DNA of 64,000 nt from Sipunculus nudus (lineage: Eukaryota; Annelida; Sipuncula; Golfingiida; Sipunculidae). Numbering within the stretch: position 1 is the stretch's first letter; every line of letters starts with the position of its first letter. The stretch is from contig CM049318.1 in NCBI GenBank assembly GCA_026874595.1, positions 23,626,456 through 23,690,455 of the forward strand. The letters are read 5' to 3'. The position numbers and the translations under genes are program-made. The notes beneath the pieces are model-generated. The model ran no database searches. It was not told the origin of the DNA and saw only the letters and a program-made list of their open reading frames with translations. This document shows, piece by piece, positions 13,026-23,781 of the stretch.

Positions 13026-14580
13026 CTAAAGTACGGTTAGTTTGACTTCATCAGTTTGTGCTACAGATCTGTTTCGTGAGAGCAGCATTCAAGCCGGCTC
13101 ACACTTCAGGTACAAACTGGAGTGATCAGATATTTGGGTGAAGTTTGTCGTAATAGGTAGGATTTATCTGGGGTTACTAGGTTCGATGAGGCATGTATTT
13201 AAAGTTTTTGTTTTGTTGGTGAATAAGGGTTACTGGGTGCCTGGCTTATTGTACTGTATTAGGGCTATTATGAAGCGCTCGAGGATTTGTTGAATTGCTT
13301 AAAGTTGGTCAAGACCCCAGGTGTTGGTTCGGTCAGGTAGTGGTCCAATTGGTTGTTCCTGCATTCATTGGCTCGGATCTTTAGACCGCATATTTAACTT
13401 TATTATCGGCTTAAAATTATTTAAGGTTACAAAGGAGGTATTTAGTTCTATGTTTGCATGACGTTGTCAGCTCGTTCCTATTGTTTAGTGAACTCAGATC
13501 AGGTCGGCAAATTATGAAGTATTTCTCGGTGGTGCATAAATTACATTTTTTTGGACGTGTTGGAATAAGCTCTGCATTTAGCCATGATTTTCCATTTGAC
13601 CGAATAGGGTATGTTTTTTTCTTTCAGAGTCCACACGTACTGGCTTAGTGTTGTGCTATTTCTGTATTTTTCATTCCTGAAACTACTGATGTGTCCATAG
13701 TATCTCGTTTTAAATGAGTTTTCTGTCAGTCCGATATATGTTTCCACTTGTTTGTTATCTTGTCTGGTAACTGTGGCCTGGTAAATTATGCTTTGAGTAA
13801 GGCATCCTTCTTTGATTGGGCATTCTTTCGGGTTTCTACAGTTGCAGTTTTTGCTTATGCTCTCTGTTTTCTTTTCTTTAATTCTCTCATTGTTAAGTCG
13901 TCCTTTGTTGTGTGCTGAAATGACCTGCTTCATGTTAGGCATGCAGCTATAGCTGACTTTTACGGTGTTACGGTTCAGGATTTTGTGTAAACTGTGGTCA
14001 GGAGGGAAACATTTGTCAAGAAGCTGTAAGAATTTTTTTCACATGTTCGTTTTCACGTTGGCGCTGTATGGGGGATTGAACCACGTTATGTTCCTCCTTC
14101 TGTTTCTCTTCTTTCCGTCAGTGTTGGGTTGTTGCGAGCGGATGTACTTGAGTTTAAAACTGTATCCACTGTTGAGTATTGCCTCCTGATATGGAGGGGC
14201 AGCCTTGTTGAAAACATCTTCATTTGAGGAGATGTTGGACAACCTTCTGTTTATGCTTTCAGGTATTTTACAACAGAGCCACAACTGGGTCTAATTTCTT
14301 ATAATGCTTGGGGGATGGTTACTGTGTTTGTGGATGTATATTGGGCTATTGTTGGGTTTCATGAAAGGTTTACATTCTGCTTTGTTCAGGTCCAAAGTTA
14401 CGTCCAATAAGTCTATTATTTTTTTTTGTTCGCTTCGATTGTAATTTTTAGGCCAAGCTTGTTGAATATCTGGCAAATTCTCTTTTTACCCCCTCGGTTT
14501 GTCTTGGTTGCAAGTGGCATGCGACATGTCCATCGTCTCTGTATAGTCCTACACTGACCTCTCTGATTTTGCTCAGTTCA
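13022..14580 (-). pseudogene. Penelope-like retroelement relic: RT C-terminus plus GIY-YIG endonuclease
   Basis: On the minus strand the reading begins with a VGLYRDDG segment (about 14540-14520), a Penelope RT signature, followed by LLDVTLDLN and KPNNSPIYIHKHSNHPPSII (14476-14291), then RRRNITWFNPPYS. The next part, 13942-13541, has CNCRNPKECPIKEGCL and the GIY-YIG core TYIGLTENSFKTRY with a following H..SFRNEKYRN. A further CNLC...RNEL segment follows in another frame to about 13440. Breaks: in-frame TAG at 14293-14291, TGA near 14041, and shifts in A-runs near 14425 and 13550. It is 5'-truncated near 14580. The 3' end carries CTGATGA (plus 13048-13054), possibly a hammerhead remnant, and borders a TA array. 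Confidence 0.88.
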
Positions 14581-15094
14581 GATAGTATATATATATATAT
14601 ATATTTGAGAACATTCTGAAGTTTTAAGATTCAGCAAGATTAACGTACAATGCAGTAAACTTGAAAACACCAACTTGACTCAGTACTCTAAATATGGTAA
14701 CATTTGCATGCAATACATGTATATACATTATTACTAACACTGGGCTAGTCTTTAGTTCACCTTGAGTTCATCAGTTTCATGATAACACAGCAGTGCATGT
14801 GTGATCACTGTAAGGCATGTGTGACTTAAAGTGAGCTAATCAGAGTTGGGTTTATCTGTATTCAGCCAATTCATTTCAGCATTTTATCATGAAAACTATG
14901 AAAACTCAAGTCAGGATTTACTCATTACATTCTAAACCTGATCATCTGAGTCATTTACTATGGCTTACAGCCTGAAGGTGTGCACAGGGTTACTTAGAAG
15001 ATCTACTCACAAGTCATGCTGCCATAACCTCCATTTAGTCCATTACATCACAAGGTTTCCTAATGATGTGTTTATGGTTGGTAGCTATTTTTTT

Positions 15095-15263
15095 AATCTT
15101 GTACTTGACTAGTACTTGATTTTTCAAGTACATTTTTGGCAAGTACAAGTACAGTACAAGTACTGTACTTGGTAAAAAGTGCCAAGTACAAGTACAGCTA
15201 GGGCAAGTACTCAGATATTTGTACTTAAGTACACTACCAATTACAAATTCCTGATATATAAGC

Positions 15264-15341
<78 letters not shown>
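15095..15341. repeat. GTACAA/GTACTT-rich block (right) with (TA)n
   Basis: GTACTTGACTAGTACTTG-type repeats run at about 15103-15235, followed by a long TA tract at 15267-15341. Together with 12713-12866 it brackets the Penelope relic. Confidence 0.75.
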
Positions 15342-15342
<1 letters not shown>

Positions 15343-15557
15343 TCAACTTTGATGATGCTTTAACTATACCGCCATCTCCTTATACGCGGAGAGGCTATAG
15401 CCTTTCACTAAGTGACTTACCTAAGTACGAGCCACAGGGTGCAGGAGGTCTACACCAGCTATAGTAAGGAATGATGCTCTCTTCCTAACCCACGTACTAG
15501 CTGTACGTACGGGCATTAATGGGTGAGTCCACACTATTGTGCATAATATGTTACCAA

Positions 15558-15559
<2 letters not shown>

Positions 15560-15610
<51 letters not shown>

Positions 15611-15664
15611 TGTGAGTATATACAGAGGGGGAGAGAGAGACCCCCCCCCCCCCCCCACACACAC
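15560..15664. repeat. (TA)n, GA and poly-C/AC microsatellites
   Basis: TA tract at 15560-15604, then a gagagaga segment, a C run near 15641-15655 and an ACACAC tail. Confidence 0.9.
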
Positions 15665-17591
15665 ACTGCAAAAATAGTGTTATTAAATAACGTTGTATAT
15701 TAAAATATTTATGTTTTATTTACACTCTATTTACCAAGGGGATAAGTGATTGTGTCAGAAAATAAGGTACTTTACGCACATAAAGAACCTTGGATGATAA
15801 GAAGACGAAACAGACACCCTGCATGTGATATAATGATTGAGCACAACGATGTTTTTTTCTTACCGTTATGTAATATATAATTTCATTATATTCGCATGCA
15901 TGGTGGCTTGCTGTGATCCAACTATTTGCTGTGCTGCGGGCTTCATTAAAAAAAAAACTAATGTTTATTTTTATTTGATTGAATTTATAAATTGAAAATC
16001 TTAATTTTGATATTTAAAATTTAACACCAAAAGTGCTAGCTCCACAGAATACGATCCTGAGTTGTTCGGTTCTTCAACATATGCCCATTACTGTAGTGTT
16101 TCTCTTGATTCCATGCAAAACCATAGGAAGACTTCGAACCAATCCATAGATATTTTAAATTCCACAACTGCAGCATTCAAAGTATAAAAATCGATAAAGA
16201 ATTAAGCAAATAATTTTAAAACTATTTTATAAACCCGGACGTTATTAATTTTTCGAAGAAAAATATTTCATACGTTCAAGCAGTGGTTCCCGCTTCTTTG
16301 AAAAATATTTTGGAAAATATTTGAACAAATGTTGTTTGATCAATTAAAATGAATTATTCGATATTATGCCTTTTCAGCAGTTCCTAGGGGAATACATTAT
16401 TACCATAAAATGTCTGATTTTTTAATGGTTTCGTTATTTTTCAATTTAACGGAGAATATCATTAAACCATAAAATGTCTGTTGCTAAATCCAAATTAAGG
16501 CATTTTCTGGAAATTGGCCACAAGACTTGAAAGCCTTATGGTACACTGATATCAATGATTTAATCGTTATTCAGGGTTTTATCAAAATAAAAATTAACAA
16601 TGCTGACCCCAGAGGGACAAACGCGGGAAAATACCACATTTTGCAAATAAATTAAATGCCATTTTAACAAAGAAAATAGACTCCAATTTCAATCTCTAAT
16701 AACATGGGATTTTCACAATAATGTATAAACAATAATGTGTCACAGTGTTCCTCAAATATAAATTGAACTATTTTCAGGAACGACCAAATATCAATATGAC
16801 TGATATTATTATGTGATTCCCACTTATCCACGAAATTGTAGAACCGCGAACCATTAAACGCACAAATTGATTAATAATCCATTCAGGTTTTACGACTTCA
16901 AATCATAACTTACATTTTGCCGAGAAATATGTCTATCTGGCGACGGTTCCAACCTCCCCCTCCCCCTCCTATTGTTAGGGCAAAGGTTTTAATTTTTGTT
17001 GCTTTCTGAGGCACGAATATTACCTGTTCTATAATACCAAAATTGCTTAAATTTCAAACCCCTACCCCCATATTGCAAAAAGAAACTGTGGCCCCTAGTG
17101 TGTATGTGTGTGTTCGGGGGGGGGGGGGGGGCAGGTTGGATGGAAGTCACCGTCCCTCACCACTCTATATCCAATCCCAAATGTACTGCAATAGAAAATT
17201 GCGCACCTAAAATCCAAACCATTCAACCGCCTCCTCACCGTCTGTATTTTCCCCCTACATGCATAAACGCAAACACGCTGCATGAACTGGAAATACATAT
17301 CATTGAGTGCCTTTTGAGGACACTACATCAAGAAATATATATGTTGAGTAAGAGTAATATTACATAAATAATTTGCGGTAATAGATCTATTTTTTTTATA
17401 ATGAGCAAATAATTATTTATGGGCTGTAGAATATACAGTTGGGTATACAGATCAAGGTCTGCGGCAAGCAGCGGCCTGATAAGTGACGTCAGATCTCTTC
17501 TTCTGATTCCCTTTTTCTGTACTTGGAACTTCATCTGTAGAAGACTGGCGACCTCCACTTTATTTAGCCATAACAAAATGATATTCAGGCC

Positions 17592-18402
17592 TTTTAACAA
17601 TGGAAGTACTTATTTCCACTCCCCCTGGAAGTTTAAACAAAGAATATTTCCAAGCCCTATATATATTTATAATATAAACCTTAAATAATTGTAAGTTAAG
17701 AAGTTCACTTTCATCAGCCATGTAAGCTGTATAGAATATGATAGGAGTTGGTTATTTGTCTTTCCTGTTATGTCCAACACTGGTGACAACAGTCTTATTA
17801 TTACTCTTACATGTATGCATCCTATGTTTCCTTGTAGTTCTAGTTTTTCTTTCAGACAAAGTTCACTTATTTTGTCACCACAGTCATGTCATTGAAATTG
17901 TTTTGGATAAAATCAGCTAGTGGTGGGATAAATTAATGAAGTTGCGAACCAGAGTGTATCGTCCTGTGCAGCTGTGTAGATTTACCTGTACACTTAGCCA
18001 AGACCTGACAGCATTAGTCTGGGCAAATGGAGACACAGACTAAACTGTGACTTGCCCTAATGATGAGTTGCTAACCATCAACTGATTTATAAGGATTGAG
18101 CCAGGAAACAAGTGTTGTCAAAACGTTCCCGCCCTATTTGAGCCACTGAAAGCTTGTACCCATGCCTAATATATAAACCTATACAATTATGAAACAAACT
18201 AATTGACCAAAAATGTAACTATTTGCAGAAAAATATACATTTGTCTTTGAAAATCTCGCGAGAAACTTGAATGTAAGTAAACTGCAAGTTTAACTCAAGT
18301 GAATAATATATATTTATAATATTATGTTTAATACAGTAACAATTTCACTTTGAAATGCATTTTAATGTAAAAACTTAAACCTTTTTAAGTGCACACATGT
18401 TA

Positions 18403-18445
<43 letters not shown>

Positions 18446-18640
18446 CCTAATGTCTTAATACTATAGAGTATAATGCACTCTCGCTGAAAATCTTTGAACA
18501 AGAATTACTTGTAATATAAAGACTCGCTTATTTATAACTGAAATAGACTGAAAAACATTTTGGTGCCTTATTTCACAGAATACTTATACAGTGCACCAGA
18601 ATTTACCATTAGGGGGAGTGGAAATAAGCATCCATTGTTT
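17592..18640. repeat. Inverted repeat pair about 1 kb apart
   Basis: ACTTATTTCCACTCCCCCTGG at 17607-17627 is the inverse of 'tagggggagtggaaataag' at 18611-18629. The match extends outward into CAATGGA on both sides (left near 17598, right near 18633). A second direct 'ggggagtggaaataag' follows at 18649. No target duplication was identified. The interval includes a G run (about 17116-17131) just outside and a TA tract at 18405-18443. Confidence 0.6.
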
Positions 18641-18923
18641 CCACTTCCGGGGAGTGGAAATAAGACCTGCCTTTAAAAATAAACTGATTTGGGCCTACAA
18701 ATCATGATACAATTAAGTAATAATATAATACCAATTCTAAGGGTCGTTTAAAAAAATTGCTGTGTAGTAGTAATTGAGAACAGAGGCTTTTATGGTCGTG
18801 TTTTATTTGCCAAATAATGAAAAGGAAATTTTGTTACACAGACTTTTCAGTAGTTATACCCTTTCGGCAAGAACTGAAGTTTGAAGCAGTTTCGTCTCCC
18901 GCAGTTTCCGCTGTCAAGCCATC

Positions 18924-19049
18924 ATGACAGACGGAGTGACAGGTTTTCCGAGCAAGTCAACCGTAAATATAAAATTTACCATTTTTCCCCAACAGAATAA
19001 TGTCATTTTTGTCTCACCTCGGGAAAATGACAGTTCGACAAGCATGCAG
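18924..19049 (+). CDS. Candidate first coding exon, unrecognised
   Basis: Open frame beginning MTDGVTGFPSKSTVNIKF and ending DSSTSMQ exactly at a GTAAAA donor, 42 codons, phase 0. The start has an A at -3 (CATCATGAC). Residue composition looks coding rather than repeat-like. No partner exon was found downstream before ATP6V1F, so it may be a gene fragment, a promoter-proximal relic or chance. No family is recognised. Confidence 0.25.
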
Positions 19050-20689
19050 GTAAAAATGAAAATGTACAACATGTTAGAAATGGTGTGCACATGCATCTAC
19101 TTATTCTACAATTGATCCGAAGCCTATAGCGTGTACTGCCACATCAAAGGTTTGGGTGGTAGGCTGCCCTACACTTTATGTTCTTCTGCACAAGTATTTT
19201 GTCTCCCATATCCCATCCATTCAAAAAAATATGTTCACTGAACAAAGTAAAGTATGAATCTATAACGCATTTGGGTAAAGCGATGACAAAAAAAGATGTA
19301 AAAATATGTGTATCGTCAAGGCACACATGGGAAAACTACCCCAGTCCCACAAACAAATCTGTCTTAATTACATAAACAGAATCTTGCGAGAGCAAATGCT
19401 TCAGCGATATTGGTGGCCCAAAATTTATCCAGTGTATAGGGCTAACGCCGGTTTTTGCCCGGGGAGGGTTGTCAATTTTGGAAAACAAGGGACCCATGGG
19501 TCACGGCGCTCAGCAGTTATATATGATAAAAAAATATGATTTAGAAATGAGGCACATGCTTGTTTTGTGTGGAAATAAATATAAGCTGTATTATGAGTTG
19601 TGGGTGTTTAGCTTATGTATGATTTTGATAGTATCTTTGGAGACAGGGAAAAGGATTGATTTCATTTATTTTATTAACAAATGGAGTGCTATTGTCACAC
19701 AGATTTTGACTTGGCCATATAACTTATAAGCAGAACATATAATATAAGAGTTTAACTACATGTATTTATTAAAAATAATTACAAATTGTCCAAAATATAA
19801 TTTTTATTAAAAATATTACGAGAATCGTATGATTTTTTAAAACAAAATACAACTGAAATGATTATTAAGATAATATCAAAGAATATATTCATGAATACAT
19901 TTTGAAAGTATTTGCACTGGTATTCATATACTTTAATTTTTACCTGAATTCCCATTCTTATACAAGAAATTTTATAATGGAGTTCATATTCGTATTCAAA
20001 TACATTTGCAAAGTATTCGCACCATGTCTGGTATTTATTCAGTTTTCACCAAACAATGATGTTGAGAATCCAGAATATACAAAATTCACACATTTAAATA
20101 ATGATCATAAGTACCTGGTTTCATGGCGTTTATTCATATAAAGAAAAAATGTAATATATTCATTTTGGACTAATTTCACATCAATGTACACACTAGACAC
20201 AGCAGGAATCTAGATCAATATTATCAACTGCCTCTTTGTCTATCATTAATTTCCATCATATGATCCCTAATATTTAGTAAGGAATAATATGATTTATTTT
20301 TTTATCATTAAAATTCAACTGAAAAATACCATAGGTGACTGCATGGTGTTATTTGGAATACGTGACATTCTATCAATCGATACAAGATTCTTATATCATC
20401 AGTAACTGCAAGTTAATTTCCTGTTATTATCAACCAACAAATTCCTTTTCTATTTTTCTTTAATTTGTTATTAAAAACCAAAAAAAAATATTAATTTATT
20501 GTTTATTGTTATGTTGTTAGTTAAAACTACTAGATGAGCTGGGTTGGACACCTGGATCAACTGTGGCTGGCCATAAGCTGCCTCGCTGCCCCAGTGTATG
20601 CCTCGCGTCAAGCGTGCATAATTTGATGAAAGGTCAACAAGATCAACATACAGGTGACTCAAGAGGGGCTGGGGAGAGCTAAGGTCTGA

Positions 20690-22090
20690 CATGGTCTCAT
20701 AAAAACATTAATAAAAGCTACAATTTTTGGCCAATTTCTTTCAGCTTTCTAAACTAAAAAGCTGAAATCCTTATGTGTGCATGATATGATAATTATATCA
20801 ACAGTGCTCACAGGAAACAAACGTGCCTTGGTCAAAGTTTGGCAAAATTTAAGGTACTAATTTTATATTTATACTAATAACTTATAAAATTTGAAAAATT
20901 CAGAACTAATTTCGGGTATTCAATTGAATCTTGATAAAATAATGTTACATCCCTGACAAAAAATCTCTAGCTTCAGCAATCCTCTTGTTAAGGGAGTAAA
21001 TATATTTTTTTGATTTTTTATAAAGTGCATTATGTTTGGGCCCATAACTTAAAACAATAACGCAATACTGACATCATTTCTGGCATGTGCATAGAGAATG
21101 TATAGAAAAATATGCATATTATATATGATTAAAGTCAGATCAGTGGTTTTGATATTAGGCAAACTTGAAGTGTAACAATAGGTTTTTAATGGAAATATGA
21201 AGTTTTTCATTAATATCTCGAAGATATTATGTCCAAGTGACCAAATTCTTGGCATGGTAGGGGATTTTGGAGACATCTACTTGTATGCCAGATTTTATGA
21301 ACTGAGAGCTGAAGCTGGGGAGCTGAGCTTTTGAAAACTGCATAACACTAGCTTGATGTAAACAATGTTACATGGTGCTTGAAAACTTGAATAAAATCTA
21401 CAGTTTTTGATCAACTGGTTTCAAAGTTTTGGTGTTAACAGACGAAATGCTAACAAAAACATCCTGTGAAAATTAAATCCACAGTACTTACAGGTAAAAA
21501 ACGTGCCATGGTCAAAGTTGGGCAAAATTTAAGGTACCAATTTTTTATTTTTGTTAATATTTAAAAAAATTTAAAAGATTTTGATCTAATTTTGGGTCTC
21601 AGTATACAATTTAATTTTGATTAATTAAAGTTATATTACTGGAAAAAAGTCCATAGCTTTAACATGTTTTGTGTTAAGTGATCAAATGTCTTTCCTGATT
21701 TTTTACAAAATGCATTATGTTTGGGCCCATAACTTTTTTAAATAATATTATACAGACATAATTTCTGGCATGTACATAGGAACTATATAGGGGAATATTT
21801 ATGGTAAATATGAGGAAAAACGGATGAGTAGTTTTGATATTAGGCAGTCCTGATGTGTGAAAATATGTTTTTCATAAAAAAATGAGGTTTTTCTTTAATT
21901 TCTCAAAGGAACGAAGTCGCAAAGACCCAGTTTTCGGCTTGCTAGGAGATCATTGGGACATCTAACATTATGCCGAATTTTGGATTCCCAGGTCTTACTG
22001 TTTCAAAACGTGCCACATCTACGGACGGACGACGGACAATGGACCACGACTATAGCTCAGATGACTTATAGTCAGCTGAGCTAAAAACAA
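20690..22090. repeat. Two tandem copies of a dispersed repeat of about 690 bp
   Basis: Copy one covers about 20690-21300 and copy two about 21385-22090; both match the copy in STK16 intron 5. Only copy two has the complete tail: a GGACGGACGACGGACAATGG stretch, then a near-perfect hairpin AGCTCAG-A-TGAC-ttata-GTCA-G-CTGAGCT at 22054-22082 followed by AAAA. Confidence 0.85.
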
Positions 22091-22300
22091 TGTTTGCTGG
22101 AATTGTTGCCCTTATCATATAAATAACCCAGAAAGGTTTTATCATGCCATATTGTTGCACAGTTCAGCAGCGACACGCACACGTATTTACCGCGTATATT
22201 CAAAACAAGCTTACTTACCTCTGCAACTCTAACCCCCCCCCCCCGGTTTTTCCCCCGTTACATGAAGATGGGGTTAAGCTAACTGGTCTTACAAATGACA

Positions 22301-22495
22301 TCAATCTCTTTCACTGTCAAGCAACTGATTTAAGACATTTTTGAATAAATGTATTTTATACCAATATTCATTATCGCTTATTAAAGCCTTAATTTCAGGG
22401 ACTCTAATAATTTCTTCTCGCCGAAGACGCCCTCTTTCAGTTAAGAGCTTGGTCAGAGAAAGCACACTTGACGGCTCACACAAAAACGGATCCAC
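22301..22495 (-). CDS. Candidate terminal exon, unrecognised
   Basis: A TTTAG acceptor (plus 22498-22496) opens a 64-codon frame beginning VDPFLCEPSSVLSLTK and ending LLDSERD with TGA at 22303-22301. It contains a basic, helical-looking stretch (RGRLRREEIIRV). It does not begin with ATG, so if real it is an internal or last exon. Its position downstream of ATP6V1F on the same strand gives no obvious upstream partner. No family is recognised. Confidence 0.25.
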   Translation of the reverse strand: MDPFLCEPSSVLSLTKLLTERGRLRREEIIRVPEIKALISDNEYWYKIHLFKNVLNQLLDSERD

Positions 22496-23781
22496 CTAAA
22501 TTATTTATGAATGGACCTTATAAACTACATTGGTATTCAACTGTAAACAACTGGCTTCTGTAGTTCTCTTGACGAATTTCCACAGAAATGATTTAGAATG
22601 CTTCAATCGCTGCAACAAGAAAAACGCGTGTACACAGCAGATTAACAACAGGCCAAGCGTAAAGGTTTTTTTTTAATCATACATCTGATGATAAGAAGAA
22701 TTTTAAGTGAAATGGAACCTATAATAGTAAGCCACTTAGTTACTTAATATTTCTAAACCCACAAAAATAGAAAAATAACATAAGCCATTAAAGCCAATGT
22801 AAGGTGAATATAACTTTATTACAATATTCATAAGTATCCTACAAGTGACTAGTTTCTTCAAGATAAGACTGCCATAACAAATGTGAATAGACACAGACTG
22901 TCACAAACAGACGCATGGATTTGCATACAACATCTTGTCTGGTCTAACTTTCAAAGTTAATTCATGACCTAAATCAGGTATCACAAGATAAAATGATCCA
23001 TATGGAATATTATTACTGCTAATAATTTTATAATTATTTGAATACATTTATTTCTAGGAACTTCCCTCTTCCATTGTATAGCAAAATCCTATGCTGTGGA
23101 ACCTGGAGATAAACATATTTATTTCACAAACCCATTCTTTAACTTTCTTTAATCTACTGTAACTGTCCACGTGTTACTACCACCAAATATAATATAATCC
23201 TTTCAGAATAAAGTCTTCAACAATCTTTATTAGGATTATATAAAAGAATGTCTTCATTGATCCTTTAAAGTACTCACTAGTAACTTGTAAGCTTCTTGTT
23301 GAAGATGTTATTATATAATAAAAGAAAGTCAGCAGTTTTCATGAACAGAGAACAGCCTAATAAATGTAGAACCCTTTCACATATACAGGTTGTTATTTAG
23401 CGATATAAGTCTGCACAGCAGGTAGGGTATTCTGCGCATTCTATACTTTTAATTAATAATTTATCAATTAATAAACAAGCATTAAGACACTCAAACTAAC
23501 CAAAACATTTTATTCAGTTTACATGAATGTAATATTTAATATGTCATGGTTTCTATTTTTCATTACATTCATAAAATTCATCCAGTCACTACAATGTTGC
23601 ATTACATATTTTAATCTCCATTCTGTACATTTACTCAGTAATTATGCCGTTTATTATGTTTAAATGTACTAATTTACACTCCGTTCATACACATAGTAAC
23701 AGTCACACACTGTCTTGGTATCATCATAGTCAACATTCTGCTGATTGGAATGGTTTCTCCTAATATGGATCAATCACAGAT

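Larger units (their letters stand above)
10372..23781. other. 13-kb gene-poor interval between STK16 and ATP6V1F
   Basis: No conserved gene could be assembled here. It holds a SINE head, TA arrays, a Penelope-like relic, a long-range inverted repeat and dispersed repeats, listed separately, plus two unassigned candidate exons. Stretches at 10560-11160, 14600-15030, 15660-17090 and 22500-22800 show nothing recognisable. A minus-strand AATAAA (plus TTTATT, 22815-22820) may end the ATP6V1F transcript. Confidence 0.6.
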
